The position numbers and the translations under genes were made by a program. From the NCBI GenBank assembly GCA_963978545.1, contig OZ021729.1, forward strand, positions 8,293,501 to 8,357,500: DNA of 64,000 bases, written 5' to 3'. Positions 11,216 to 22,915 of the stretch are shown in pieces (positions within the stretch are counted from its first letter, which is position 1; the number at the start of each line of letters is the position of its first letter). The notes below the pieces were generated by a model, which saw nothing but the letters and a program-made list of their open reading frames with translations, was not told where the DNA came from and did no database searches. This DNA comes from Linyphia triangularis (Eukaryota > Arthropoda > Arachnida > Araneae > Linyphiidae).

Positions 11216-13212
11216 TAATTATTGTTAAAAAGAAAATTTGTTTTTTTAGCTATAAATTCTTAAATAGTTAATATATTTTAGCAATTTTTGTCCCATACGA
11301 TAGTTTATAAAAGGCGACACATAAATGACATGCAACTTTTGTATTAAACAGTTTTTTAATAATAAATTATTATTTATTAAAACAAGTTTTAAATTTTTTT
11401 AAATGGAAACATGTATTTTTTTGCTTCCATTAGAATTATCATAGTTGATAACCCCTCCAGATTTTTTTTTCATTCCATTTCAACTTTTGGTTCTCAATAT
11501 TTTAGCAAAAATGTAAAAAAAAAAAAAAAAAGCTCACTTTAAGGGATCGTATAATAGATTACGTCTTTCAGCACTCAAACGTTCGTATTTTGCCCCGCTC
11601 TAAAGAAATTTGCCCTCATAATCGGTCAAAACTTTTTCGCTCATAAGTGACGTGTTTATGAACAAAATGAACTGAAATTGTGTATCTAGGGTAATCAAAG
11701 TATTATAAATCGAATGAAAACATTAAAAGAAATAGGGGTTCGTATTGAAATTTTTAAAGATAGAGTTAAATTTACTTAGAATAAGCCCCCTAAGAAAAAA
11801 AAAATTGCACCAGACTTATAGAAAATCGCAAACAAAACATTTTGGTGCAAACCACAAGATTCTACAATTATTAGAACCTCAGATATAGCCATTGTCCAGA
11901 TTTTTTTTTTTTTTTTTTTTTTGCGGACTGTACTTTTTTTTTTTTTTACAAAGGGGAAAAAAAAAAAAAAGAAAAAAAAAAAAACTGGACTTCAATGTTT
12001 TTTTGCGGTATTTTTTAAGAGAATTCGGAGTGCTTCAATTTTATTCCCTGGTTAATCAATTTTGTTAATGAATATTTATTTAATTTAACGGGAAGATTAA
12101 TTTTCTATGTATTTTGTTAATCAATTATTTTGTTTTTGTTCTTTTTGAGTAAGCCAAACTCAGATTCGCTCATATTTAGAGGTATGGAATTAATTAACAA
12201 GTTTTTTTTAATTATTTTATATTATAAAAAGTTGCATTTCATTGAGTTTTATTTTAAGATAATAAGTATCATGTATTATTGGTGTTTTAGCGGAGGAGAT
12301 TTAAAAAATGTCTCCAGTTTAGTTTGCAAATTTTTTTTTATCAGCCTATGATTGAGTTTGTTTAAAGAGTATAAGACTTAATTTTCTTTATATTTAATTA
12401 GAAAATGAATTTAAATAATCATTTAATGAGTTGTCTAAACTTAGATATGAATACGGTTATTATTATAAAAATATTCATGCATATGATTTGGATAATAAAT
12501 GAAGTCATAGAATAAAAAGTTTGTTATACTTTTAATTATATATATTTTTTTAATGCACAGAATTTTTGAAAAGTGTGTGCTTCAATTAAAAAAAACCGTT
12601 ACTTTCCTTGGCGAACTAATATTTTTTTTTATCTGTTATTTGTAAATACATTTTGTTAGTTGTGAATTAGTATGAAGTATTTAATATCTTTAGAAAATTT
12701 TATATTTATAAAATATAAAATTTTTATAGACACACACTAGTTTTAAAATTAATTATTGAAGAATAATTAAATTTGAAACTAGTGTTTGTCCTCTAAAATT
12801 TAAGAATAAGACTTTATTGAATATTACTTTGAAGAACATGTCATCATATGGACAAAAATGCCTAATTTGAATAGTCCTTTTGCTCTAAATCAAACGAAAG
12901 CATATCCAAGTCTACAGAAAATACACATATTGTTATTTGTAAAGGGTATTACTATTCAAATAGATTGGGAATAGTTTTGGCTATCCCATTTGAGATAACT
13001 ACGTTTGCTGAGAATTATTAATAAAAAAAACTTTATTACAAACGCTGAAGCTACAACCGTAAATCAGAACAGTATTCAATGCAATGGGGAAACTGTTTAG
13101 GATAGTTGGTACGTAATTACTTCCAGGCGTAACATAAAGAAATTGATTTAAAAGAAAAGTACCATTCGGTCAAGATCTTAGAAGTATTTTTTCGCCACAA
13201 ACAATCTTTTTA
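11213..13212. other. AT-rich non-coding DNA with homopolymer hairpin
   Basis: No gene recognised. At 11890-11997, CATTGTCCAG followed by poly-T faces poly-A followed by CTGGACTTCAATG, an imperfect inverted repeat with homopolymer arms. The remaining sequence is AT-rich with frames that carry no domain. Confidence 0.55.
12729..12790. repeat. 62-bp imperfect palindrome
   Basis: GACACACACTAGTTT (12729-12743) pairs with AAACTAGTGTTTGTC (12776-12790) with one mismatch, and the inner TAAAATTAATTATT pairs loosely with AATAATTAAATTT. The spacer is only a few bases, so a single strand could form a long hairpin. It could be a tiny foldback element or a precursor hairpin. Confidence 0.6.
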
Positions 13213-13840
13213 AATCCTTTATATTAATATCAAATTTTTGTGTTTGTGTGTGACTTGTAAATTCGCTTTCATATTCTCTATAATTGTCACTATAGATGAT
13301 AATCAACACAATTGCTTTCATTCAACTGAGCTGAAACTTGTTCGATTGATTTGATGTCGATGACAATTCATTGTATCAAGTTGGGGGCTGTAACTGCCAC
13401 TAAAAGAATATTTTTAACCACTCTTCTATTATCTCTTCTAAACGCTGATAAACCTACTTGCTGTCATTCAATCGCGCTGAAAGTTGACAGATATATAAGT
13501 GATCAATAATAATGCAGTATATCAAGTTTTCGAGTCTGTCACTAAAAGGTCTCTTCTACACACGTTTCTATTAACAATTCGAATGACTACTTAACACATT
13601 TGCTTTCCTCCAATCGAGCTGAAACTTGACAGATAAACTCGTTGTCCCTAACAATGTATTCTATCAAGTTTTGAGGGAACAAATTTCCAATTGATAGTTT
13701 TCCAAGCAATGGTCAAACGCTATGAAAAGCCCACCTGAGATAAAAATTGCTTAAATAAGTTTTCATGCTCATAAAAGATGGCAATGCAAATAAATGATTT
13801 ATATTAAAAACATTATTTTTACAAGTTAATTTTTTTGGAA
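13213..13840 (+). mobile_element. Element B copy 2, with internal triplication
   Basis: Begins AAATCCTTTATATTAA and ends near GCAAATAAATGATTTATATT and the AAAAACATTATTTTT hairpin. The central phrase (CAATCGCGCTGAAA...GACAATGCATT...GTCACTAAAAGG type) is present three times, near 13320, 13460 and 13610, whereas other B copies have one or two. This is an older, more diverged copy. No ORF. Confidence 0.65.
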
Positions 13841-14475
13841 CTTGTATAATACATAAAAACAAACACTACAAAAAAAACAACAAAAAAAACAGTTATAAGT
13901 TATTCATCTCTTTTTCTAAATTTAGAAAAACACACCAAAAACCCTTTCAAACTCAGAAGAAGGAGAAAAAAAAAACTCGACATCGCTTTGGTTCCAAGGT
14001 CAAAATGTCCGCACCAGTTTCTACCCCATTACTTCCGATTCCCCTCTTTTTTTCCCCTTTTCCAGACTTTTTTCCCCTTTTCTTGCAATGCATTTCCAGC
14101 TGCTGATGATTGCCCACCAGTACACAATCATTTCTCGCAGAACTCAGATTGATTTTTTTTCTCTTTCTCTCTCCTTCTTAACTATTATTCTCCGATAGAT
14201 TTCTTCTACGGACTTTAGCTGACATAAACTGGATTTTTGTTTTTGTTTCAGCTACTTAAGGAACAGTCGTGATTTGGTGTCGTTTGTTGAAGGCGAAATA
14301 AGGGCCAAGATCTTCGAAGACCTCTTGTAAAATATAGTTAATGATGTTTTGAGATTTTTTATCGATTGTTGAAATATGATTTCTTTGCTGTACAAAAATA
14401 TACTGCTTCAAACATTAAGTTTCTAGTATACTTGTAGATTAAATTCTAATTTTTAAAATATTTCTTAATATATAT
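13841..14475. other. Unique non-coding DNA, pyrimidine-rich in part
   Basis: 14030-14190 is CT-rich. No coding frame, RNA gene or terminal repeats recognised. Confidence 0.5.
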
Positions 14476-15258
14476 TGTTACGAATTGTTGTATATTTGTA
14501 AATATTTCGTAGTGTTAATTTTGTAAATAGTAAAATTTATGTAAATTTCGCATAAGGCAGTGCAATAGTTCGTCTGAGCTTGGCTTCCCTGCAAGATGGG
14601 TATTGATGCTTGATAACGAGTTTTACAGAAGTAACTCTGGGAAGCGAGTTTTAAGGAGCAGGGCATTTAACATTATGGTAATGACAATCTCGCCAAATTG
14701 GCGAGATAGAGCCAAGTTGGCGAAGATTTTTTGCGACTAATTTTTGTCGCCAAATTTGGCGAGAAATTGCCAAATGTCGCCAAACTTGGCGACCATTTGA
14801 CGGCATTTTCGGTCCCCATGTACATGTAAAGGACTTTTCGACTACGATCTGAAAAGTTCTCAAAATATCTACCTCTAGAAATTTCAAGAATGTTCGCCTC
14901 CCCTAAGCCCGGCCATGAGATGAGTTAGTTAGTTGTTAGCAGAGTCCATTAATTGACTGGAATTACTGAATTGAGATACTGAGTCTCAGTGAGCGTTCAG
15001 AGGGTTCCGAAAGCGAACTGTATTGCATTCTCTTGTGCAGCGATTTGAGCAGTTGTGTTGTCAAGTTTTTAACTGCTGTTTTGTGCTCTATTGTTGTGAA
15101 AAGAGCTGTATTCAGTCTACTAGAACGAGAAGTTCTGGAGTTGTAAGAGAAGAGTTATATTGGAATAAATTTCTGCAACTTTTGATCTGCTTTGGCTTCA
15201 AATCTTTCGAACACGTCCATGCAACAATATCGTTAGATACTTTTGTGTGATAATAACA
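14476..15258 (+). mobile_element. Putative solo LTR (Gypsy-like)
   Basis: The block starts TGTTACGAATTG and ends GATAATAACA, giving TGTTA/TAACA terminal inverted bases as in many arthropod Gypsy LTRs. A GGAATAAATTTC polyadenylation-like signal lies about 100 bp before the end. The flanking pentamers (tatat and taata) do not match, so the insertion is old or the edges are slightly off. No internal gag-pol sequence or second LTR is visible. The plus 75-codon frame at 15023-15250 is not recognisable. Confidence 0.5.
14688..14793. repeat. Cluster of TTGGCGA palindromes
   Basis: TCTCGCCAAATTGGCGAGA (14688-14706) is a perfect palindrome around one base. GTCGCCAAATTTGGCGAG (14746-14763) and GTCGCCAAACTTGGCGAC (14776-14793) are further palindromes, with extra TTGGCGA half-sites between them. 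They lie inside the putative LTR and may be protein-binding sites of its promoter region. Confidence 0.75.
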
Positions 15259-15700
15259 TAATAATATGCTGAACAAAATATTAGCTAATCAAAAAATCGT
15301 CTTTTGTATGAAGTAACTGTGAAAAAGTTATTTTTGGATCATTAATACTTAAATTCAATGACATATATGGCATTCAATGCAATTTTTCCAAAAATGTTTT
15401 ATTCACTTGTTGATCTGGAATGAATAAATCCTATGATTTTGAGTTTTTACTTTCAATTACCTATATGTTACCATAGGGTAGTAAGTTTCAGTAAAGAAAA
15501 AAAATTTCGATTTTTTTTTTTGCATTTCTTTACTTTCTAGAACATCTAGACTTCAAAAAAGGGATCTAGAAAGAAATATATGTGTGTAGTAAGTTACATA
15601 ACTCACGAATAAATTTATATACAATTTTCAAATTTGGTATACGCGGTTATGGTGGTCATGGTATTTGTAATTAAGGTTTTCCTCAATATTTTTTATTATT
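15259..15700. other. AT-rich non-coding DNA
   Basis: Nothing recognised between the putative LTR and the next minisatellite. Confidence 0.55.
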
Positions 15701-16345
15701 TCCTTTAATCCTTTTAGTTATTTCTTTTTGGTATATTCTATCCTAAAAAAATTAATTTCCTTTTAGGTATTTCTTTTTGGTATATTCTAACCTAAAAAAA
15801 ATATTTTCCATTTAGATATTTCGTTTTTGGCATTTTCTATCTTAAAAAATTAAATTAATTTCCTTTTAGGTATTTCTTTTTGGTATATTCTATCCTAAAA
15901 ATATTAATTTCCTTTTAGGTATTTCTTTTTGGTATATTCGAACCTAAAAAAATTAATTTCCTTTTAGATATTTCTTTTTGACATTTTCTATCCTAAAAAA
16001 TGAAATTAGTTTCCTTTTAGGTATTTCTTTTTGGTATATTATATCCTAAAAATATTAATTTCCTTTTAGGTATTCCTTTTTGGTATATTCCAACCTAAAA
16101 AAATTAATTTCCTTCTAGGTATTTCTTTTTGACATTTTCTATCCTAAAAAATGAAATTAGTTTCCTTTTAGCTATTTCTTTTTGGTATATTATATCCTAA
16201 AAATATTAATTTCTTTTTTGGTATATTCCAACCTAAAAAAATTAATTTCCTTCTAGGTATTTCTTTTTGGTATTTTCTATCTTAAAAAAATAGTTTCCTC
16301 ATAGGTATTTCTTTTTGATATACTCTATCCTAAAAAAAAAAGGTT
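15701..16345. repeat. ~50-bp minisatellite with 151-bp three-unit period
   Basis: About 13 units contain AGGTATTTCTTTTTGGTATA, a TCTATCCTAAAAA stretch and TTAATTTCC. TTTCTTTTT anchors fall at 15721, 15770, 15819, 15873, 15922, 15971, 16024, 16072, 16122, 16175, 16210, 16260 and 16308. The 54/53-49/48-49/50 spacing repeats, so units three apart match best (15873 to 16024 to 16175, 151 bp each). One unit is shortened at 16175-16210. Confidence 0.93.
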
Positions 16346-18212
16346 CCATTGTCAACACTCTTAACCAGACGACGTCTTAAAAACACTTGTTATATACGAT
16401 CCTATCCAGTACATGATGACAGAGAGCTGAATAATGAAGAAGATTTCGCTGTTATATGAGCCTCTGTAAACTTCTAAAAAACCTATATTTTAAGGACACA
16501 TAATTGGAATGACTTGCACACGTTGAGCTCAAATAACATAATTTATACATACGAGGCTTCAAAAGAAGAGAAGTTAAAGTACCATGCAGATATTAAGAGA
16601 AGTCGTTAAAAAATCTTGAAGATTTTTCATTCGAGTAATAAACAACATTCATTCTGTAAAAAATAAAGTAAAATTTAAAATTGTTGCTTTCTTATTTCTT
16701 TACATTTTATCTTCTATACTCAACTCTAGTAATAAACTTAATCAAAGGTTCTGTCTTTCTGTTGGTTAGGGAAATTTTTTAGCAACAATAACTCGAAGTT
16801 TGGAAACTACTTTAGTCGCCAAACCCTTTAACTGGGTAAGAATTGTTCATAATAATAATGTAAATTCACTAAATTGGCGAGTTTTATTTTTAATAAAAAA
16901 ATGAAAACCCGAAAATAAACAACACTCCTCAACCTCGCAAATTTAAAATGATAAAATCGTAAATAACATTTATACATCTGGTTTTAATGAAATAATAAAA
17001 TGAAATATACAAGAGTCATGACGCTGACTGAAAAACTATTTTTCTTCAGTTTCTTTAGTTTTTCTTCTTGTAAACCTCTGATAGTTTTATTTTTTGACAA
17101 ATATTGTTCATGATTTTATGGTTTCAAATCATATTTTGTTTTATTTAAAATAATTTATAAAATAATATTTTAGGTAATTTTCTGTTGTACCAATACCACC
17201 TGGCGATACTTTTTCAGTTGGCGAGTACTTTGGATAGGTTCCAGTTGAGGCCACCGTTTCAATACCCTGATTGGATAATACCTCTAGTTCAAAACACGCG
17301 CCGAAATAGCTTATTCTGGTTACGGTTGGCGTTATGTCCCTATCGAAAGGCACCATCGAGCGTGAAAGGTGCCAAATGGAAAACTATCACATTTTAATAT
17401 TTTTCTCGTAGAAGTATGAAATTGTCAACTACCTGAAAAAGTAGTTTTCTTTCGTTTCTTAAAAAAAAAAAAAAACAAGTTAAGAGTATATTATGACAAA
17501 CTGCATCATAATTTTCATTTATCAAATAAATTTTTTATTTTCTTTAGAAATTAATTTTTTTTTTCATTAGTTTTATTTAGCTGTTGTAAACATCTTTTTA
17601 TAAGAAAAAATAGGTTTCTGCTAAAATTTTGTTAGGACTGCAATTATAGACCAATATGATATTTTAATGTTCATTTATTTTATTTCGTCTATTTAATTAT
17701 AAGATCGGAAAAAAAATGAGTTCATATTAGGTTTAGCAATATTTTGAATATTCTCCTTGTTAATTAAAGAAAAAGCTTCTGTGATTGGCCACGGTATTGC
17801 TTTAGTATTCAGCCACACGCAGTTAAAATTCAAAAAACTATTTAGGTTTACCCACTATTATGTTTATACCACTATTAGGTTTACCCATTACCCACTATTT
17901 AGGTTTAGCATCACGAAAAAAAAATAAGAAAAACTAATTAAATACTTTGGTCTTGCTATGACCAATACTGTTAGTAAAGAATAAATCGGCAAACTAAATA
18001 TATCTGTTTTTGTACATAATTCAAAGCGATTTTCTCTTTTCTTATCCAAATAGTTATGGTTGAACATGTGTAGTTAGGTTTGTTGTTAATTAAAATGCTA
18101 ATTTCATTTTCTTTTTTCTTTTTATGATTATAAAGTGTTTTTAGTGACTCTAGTAAAAAGTACACTATACATAAGGTTGGTTTTTAACCCGTGATGAATT
18201 AAATTGGTATGC
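16346..18212. other. AT-rich non-coding DNA
   Basis: Mostly AT-rich. A GC-richer island at 17175-17395 is open in both a plus frame (17185-17397) and a minus frame (17141-17356), but neither translation resembles a family I know. It could be a decayed exon or a conserved non-coding block. TTGGCGA words recur at about 16876 and 17217. Confidence 0.5.
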
Positions 18213-18419
18213 AAATTAAATGTGATTGGCTGGTTTGCACGCTCAATGACCTATTTTTATGCACAATGCCGGTGAATCAAGCCGGGACTGACAGCTTAAC
18301 GTGAACTCCAAATCACAACGAACATCCATGCTTAAATAGGGATTCGAATCAGGCACCTTTGGCTTGCGAATCAAGAGCGTTAATCATACAGTCATTAGGT
18401 GTGCAGAAAATAAATGTGA
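18213..18419 (-). mobile_element. Degenerate tRNA-derived SINE, family 3
   Basis: On the minus strand (18406 to 18226) it reads GATTAACGCTCTTGATTCG, AAGCCAAAGG and TGATTCGAATCCC, which fit a tRNA D-arm, anticodon region and B box. The direct repeats AAATTAAATGTGA (18213-18225) and AAAATAAATGTGA (18407-18419), with one mismatch, look like the target duplication. The body is different from family 1. No functional tRNA: there is no acceptor stem. Confidence 0.7.
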
Positions 18420-19262
18420 AGAAATTTTAGTTAAATTTTTCCTATAAATATTCTTACTTTAAATATAGGGAACTAATGAAAAAAAAATTAAATACCATAG
18501 GAAATTTGAGCATTTAATTAAGAAATATGTTATTTCTTAAAAATAACGCAATACTTAAACATTTTTATTCAACTTAAAGCAATGAAAATATACATTTGAC
18601 CTTTGATTATAATATTATTTCTTACATGTTAATAGGTAACAATCAAATACCTAGGACAAAAATTATCATTTGTCCAAAAAAAGTTATAAAGAGAATTATA
18701 ACACTTCAAACAATTAAAATATTTCACCACTGTGCATTATAATTAGTATTTTGTAATATTCTAGAGGGGAAAATAATGAATATCGCTTAATTTAATTATT
18801 TTATGCAGATTTTCGACGCATGAGTATTAATTGGTTTCATGATAATTATCAATTAAAAAAATAATCCGAAACTGCGTGGCAGAACAAAACATAAAGTTAT
18901 GAATAATCATGAATGAAACATATTTCTTAGATATTAGTTTTGAATATATATTTTTAAATTTACATTACGCCAATATTTTCTTTTACTTTCATTTCAATAA
19001 AAATAATTATAAGGCCAAAGTAAAGGTTTTATGTTTAATTAAACAAGGTAATTTTTTCGGTTTCAAATTCTCTATTTTTACATTTGTTAAGCTTAAAATA
19101 CCTTTTGATTCACGATTGAAAATAAACAAAACTTTGTATTAATTAGTTATTTTGGGCTCTAATAAAACATTTTAAGAGGTATATGATTCACTATTTCATA
19201 GAATTCTCTAGATGAAGTGTAATGTTAAGGACTTTCTATTAATTTGTAGGTAAGCTGATTTT
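18420..19262. other. AT-rich non-coding DNA
   Basis: A 77-codon plus frame at 18909-19142 has no recognisable domain. Nothing else recognised. Confidence 0.55.
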
Positions 19263-19380
19263 TGTTTATATAACATAACATAACCTAACCTAACCTAACA
19301 TACTATACTATACTATAATAAAATATAATAAAATGTAATGTGATGTGATGTGACGTGACGTGACATGACATGACATGACC
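19263..19380. repeat. Drifting pentanucleotide array, left part
   Basis: Successive pentamers change along the tract: ATAAC, then CTAAC (including CCTAACCTAACCTAAC at about 19281-19297, the arthropod telomere word in its C-rich sense), then TATAC, AATAT, TGTGA and GACAT. The five-base period is kept while the motif drifts. Confidence 0.85.
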
Positions 19381-19720
19381 ATCGATATAAATAAACAACT
19401 GAATAGACTGCTTAACGCTGGGAAAATGAAACCGTTGTCAGATGCCGTTGGTGGGATAAAAAATACGGATTGCCGAGAATTGAAAATAAAATTTTGGGTT
19501 GTACACAGCAGAAATGTTAATAGTAGACCTTAATTAGTAATAAAGTGCAAAAATATATATACTCTAACACTTTACAAGGTTTTTTGCATTCCCATCCAAC
19601 TATAAAAGTTAACTGTGATTGGTTAATCTTCCCACCAGCTTCGCGCTTTTCAATCCCCAGCGCGTTTTTCTCTTTGCATTGACAATGGAGCAGTCTATCC
19701 AGTAGTTTATCTATATCGAT
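19381..19720. mobile_element. MITE-like element with ~32-bp TIRs inside a pentanucleotide array
   Basis: ATCGATATAAATAAACAACT at the left edge and the reverse complement of the right edge (ATCGATATAGATAAACTACT) match over about 32 bp (19381-19412 and 19689-19720), ending in TAGACTGCT. GACATGAC pentamers continue on both sides, so the element inserted into the microsatellite. The exact target duplication is masked by the repeat. No transposase is present; a 74-codon minus frame is not recognisable. Confidence 0.8.
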
Positions 19721-19825
19721 AGACATGACATGATATGACATGACATAACATAGAATGATGTGATATGATGTGATGTGATGTGATATGATATAATATAATA
19801 TAATATAATATAATATAATATATTC
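19721..19825. repeat. Drifting pentanucleotide array, right part
   Basis: GACAT, then GATGT/GATAT, then TAATA pentamers continue the array interrupted by the MITE at 19381-19720. Confidence 0.85.
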
Positions 19826-20284
<459 letters not shown>

Positions 20285-20358
20285 GCCTTCTCACTGTCTA
20301 ATTTTGCTCCGTTTTACAAAAAAAAAAAAAAAAAAAAAAATCAGGCAAAATATTGGCA

Positions 20359-20819
20359 CAATGAGGAACTTGCACAAGTGAGGAAAATGAATATGTTTTG
20401 TATTTTCTAGTGTTATCCAACGAATATATTTGAGCAGTGCAATTATTTTTTATCTTGATGTTTTCAATTAATCAAAAATCGAGTTTGAAATTAGCCGAAA
20501 TCAAAGCAAATGTCACGTGACCAAAAACGCATAAAAAAACCGTGACGTGGATACGCATAGATAAAGTCGAAAATAGGAGGAAAAATCAAAAAATCTCACT
20601 CATTCCTCGTCCAAAACTGGCTTTAGACTGGTTCATTATCTGCGCGTTGATGTTTCACGCATAAGTGACTTTTTCCATCCAAATTGCAAAGTGAAAAACT
20701 AAATATTTTTTTAACTATCTATCCGAGCTCAAATTTTTGAAAGAATGGTATTGTTTTTTATGATTTTTTCTCTACTTTTATTTGAAAATAAAACCAAAAA
20801 ACTTGAAAGTTCCTCATTG
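20359..20819. mobile_element. Putative MITE with CAATGAGGAACTT ends
   Basis: CAATGAGGAACTTGCACAAG at the left (20359) is the inverted counterpart of CTTGAAAGTTCCTCATTG at the right (ending 20819), with a 13-bp identical core. The interior has no transposase. The right end lies 7 bp from the next transposon relic. The target duplication is not clear, so this remains a candidate. Confidence 0.5.
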
Positions 20820-20824
20820 AACAT

Positions 20825-22915
20825 TATTTAGAGGTAGCTCAATGATGGTGATGCTTTTAATGCATAGGATGAATGCACGCTATGTCATAGAAAAATCATT
20901 TAAATACCATTACATTTAAATATATTTAAAATTCCTTCCAGCTTTATATTTTGAATCAGAGATGACAGCACAAAGCACTTGACAAAAATCAGATAAGCCA
21001 TTTTCGATTTTGTGCTGTAACTGCAACATTTTGAACTTGATCTCTGATCATAAAATTTTGGAAAGTCCCGATATTTTTGAATTAGTAGTTAGATTTTATA
21101 GACACACAGGACTGATAATTGTGTTGGATTTGAGCTTCTGATGAGTTTGATTCTCAGCTCAGAAGAATTAAATGATGAGAAGTTGGAAACTGAGGACAAT
21201 ACAGTTCATGTTAGAGAATTAAGAAAACAAAAGCGGAGAAGAAAAACTATATTATCTTTAGAACTTGCTGCAGCACTAGATAGCATGAAGGTGTTAGACA
21301 AAAAGGCCGTTTTTATCACATCAGAATCTGTCAAAAGCTCAGGACAGAGCATTAATGAATTAACTCTAAACAAAGACTCAATTTGTCGATAATGAATGGA
21401 AGAGAGAGCAAAAAAACACAAAATTTGAGAGCTAACTTTTTGTTATTCATTGCGATAGAAAATTGATGCGTGACTTGACTGTAAAAGAGACAGTTGATCA
21501 CTTGCCAGTATTAGTTTAGTATTAGTTATTAGAAAGGAGTTTCTCAACTATTGGCAATTACCAAGATTCCATCTTCAACAGGAGTGGTCCAAGCTGCAGC
21601 TGTCTTTGAAGCCATTGAAGACTGGGGTATGGCAGACAATATTCGTGCAATGTGCTTTGACATTACCATCTCATACACTGGTCATAAATCTGGCGTGTGT
21701 GTCCTTCTAGAGAAAAAGCTTCAGAAAGAGCTCTTACCACTTGCTTGCAGGCATTGCAAGTACAATTTGTACAATTACATCAGTACAATTTGTGATGTTC
21801 GCATGGGAGTCAGTTCTTCTGAAGTTGCACTGTTTAAATGCTTTCTAGAATATTAGGGTTTAATTATTGCTGATAAGTATGAAACAGGAATTTCCTTTGA
21901 GGTTGCAAATTTAGTAGAAGATCTAAAGCAAGAGACGATTGACTATGCAAAGAAGTGCGTAGAACAAAGATAATCGAAACTAAGAGGGCATTAAAATTAA
22001 TTCTTAGAACTCGTAATTATCTTTCTTTGGTTATGTCCCAACAAGGGAGTTTGATTTATGTCGCCAGGAGCAATACATTATACCCGTTAAATGTCTAAAG
22101 TCATATATTGTTTCAAGATCTGGATCTTCCAAGCTCAATTTAAATAGATTTGAAAGAAGAAAAATGACTATTTGGATCTCTGCAACTCAAGCATCATATG
22201 CTCCTTGCAATGATCTGATGTTGCTTAAGTAATTACTTGAATTATCATCAATACATTCAGTCATTTCTAAGTCAACATCACATAAATTTGCAAATCACTT
22301 GTGGTACTTCATTGGCTTAGCTTTGTTTGATAATCGTGCCACTATATTGACCAAAAACGGATGGTAGCCGGATGGTAAACTACTCGAAGCTAATCATTGT
22401 TGCTCTTCATTTGTTCAAGAACAAAAGCTTTAAAGATTTTGTCACAGCAAAGTCATTGTTATTGTTTCAATGTTGGAACTTCCAGTTAGATATCTTTCAG
22501 TTGATCCAGAATTGTGGGAAATGAGAGAGGACTACAAACAGGCAAAATAGATAATACATTTTTTACAAGTAGTATATGGCAATGAGGAACAAGCAGTTGC
22601 ACTTATTAAGGAATACAGTGGATTGATAACTCATGATGAAATGTAGTTACAATTCCTTTTACAAGTCGTTGATTATCATCGTGAAATGTACCCTGATAAC
22701 ATGAAAAAGACTCTGTCGCAGCCTTTTCAAAGGCAATAAAATTTTAACAGTAAATAAAAATCTAATCATATTTACAACAAATTAAATAAATTGTTTAAAA
22801 ACTTTGCATTAATTACAGTGTAAATAAATACGTATGTCAAGGTACTGGTAAAGCTAATAACTTTAATTTTTTCTAATTTTTATGAACTTTGAGTCCATTG
22901 AGCTACCCCTAAATA
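20825..22915 (+). mobile_element. 2.1-kb broken DNA transposon with TTTAGRGGTAGCTCAATG TIRs
   Basis: The 18-bp left end TTTAGAGGTAGCTCAATG (20827-20844) and right end CATTGAGCTACCCCTAAA (22896-22913) are inverted with one mismatch. A TA flanks each side (20825-20826 and 22914-22915), which fits a TA target duplication. The interior carries the broken ORF described separately. The length is compatible with a once-autonomous element. Confidence 0.7.
21141..22740 (+). pseudogene. Broken arthropod transposon-type ORF with a CRH motif
   Basis: Two open pieces survive. 21141-21389 (83 codons) has a basic LRKQKRRRKTILSLELAAAL stretch and ends in the TAA of CGATAATGA. After a frame change, 21551-21853 (101 codons) reads TKIPSSTGVVQAAAVFEAIE, then MCFDITIS and LPLACRHCKYNLY. 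Further pieces through 22740 retain LLQVVDYHREMYPDN but carry many stops. From memory of hypothetical arthropod proteins, this follows a family with conserved SFDTT, ACRHH and LLQVV..HR..YPD blocks, probably transposon-encoded. Its reaction is unproven. The second H of the CRHH block is changed here, and the gene is dead. Confidence 0.6.

Noticed and set aside
14030..14190. Polypyrimidine tract followed by TTTCAG as a 3' splice site of a gene
   Set aside because: No open, recognisable exon follows TTTCAGCTACTTAAGG at about 14247; AT-rich DNA gives many such patterns.
17141..17397. Possible exon in the GC-richer island
   Set aside because: Open in frames on both strands, but neither translation resembles a known protein and no splice-linked partner was found. 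Kept only as a compositional island.
19281..19297. Interstitial telomere from CCTAACCTAACCTAAC
   Set aside because: Only three units inside a longer pentamer array that drifts through many other motifs; no other telomeric sequence nearby.
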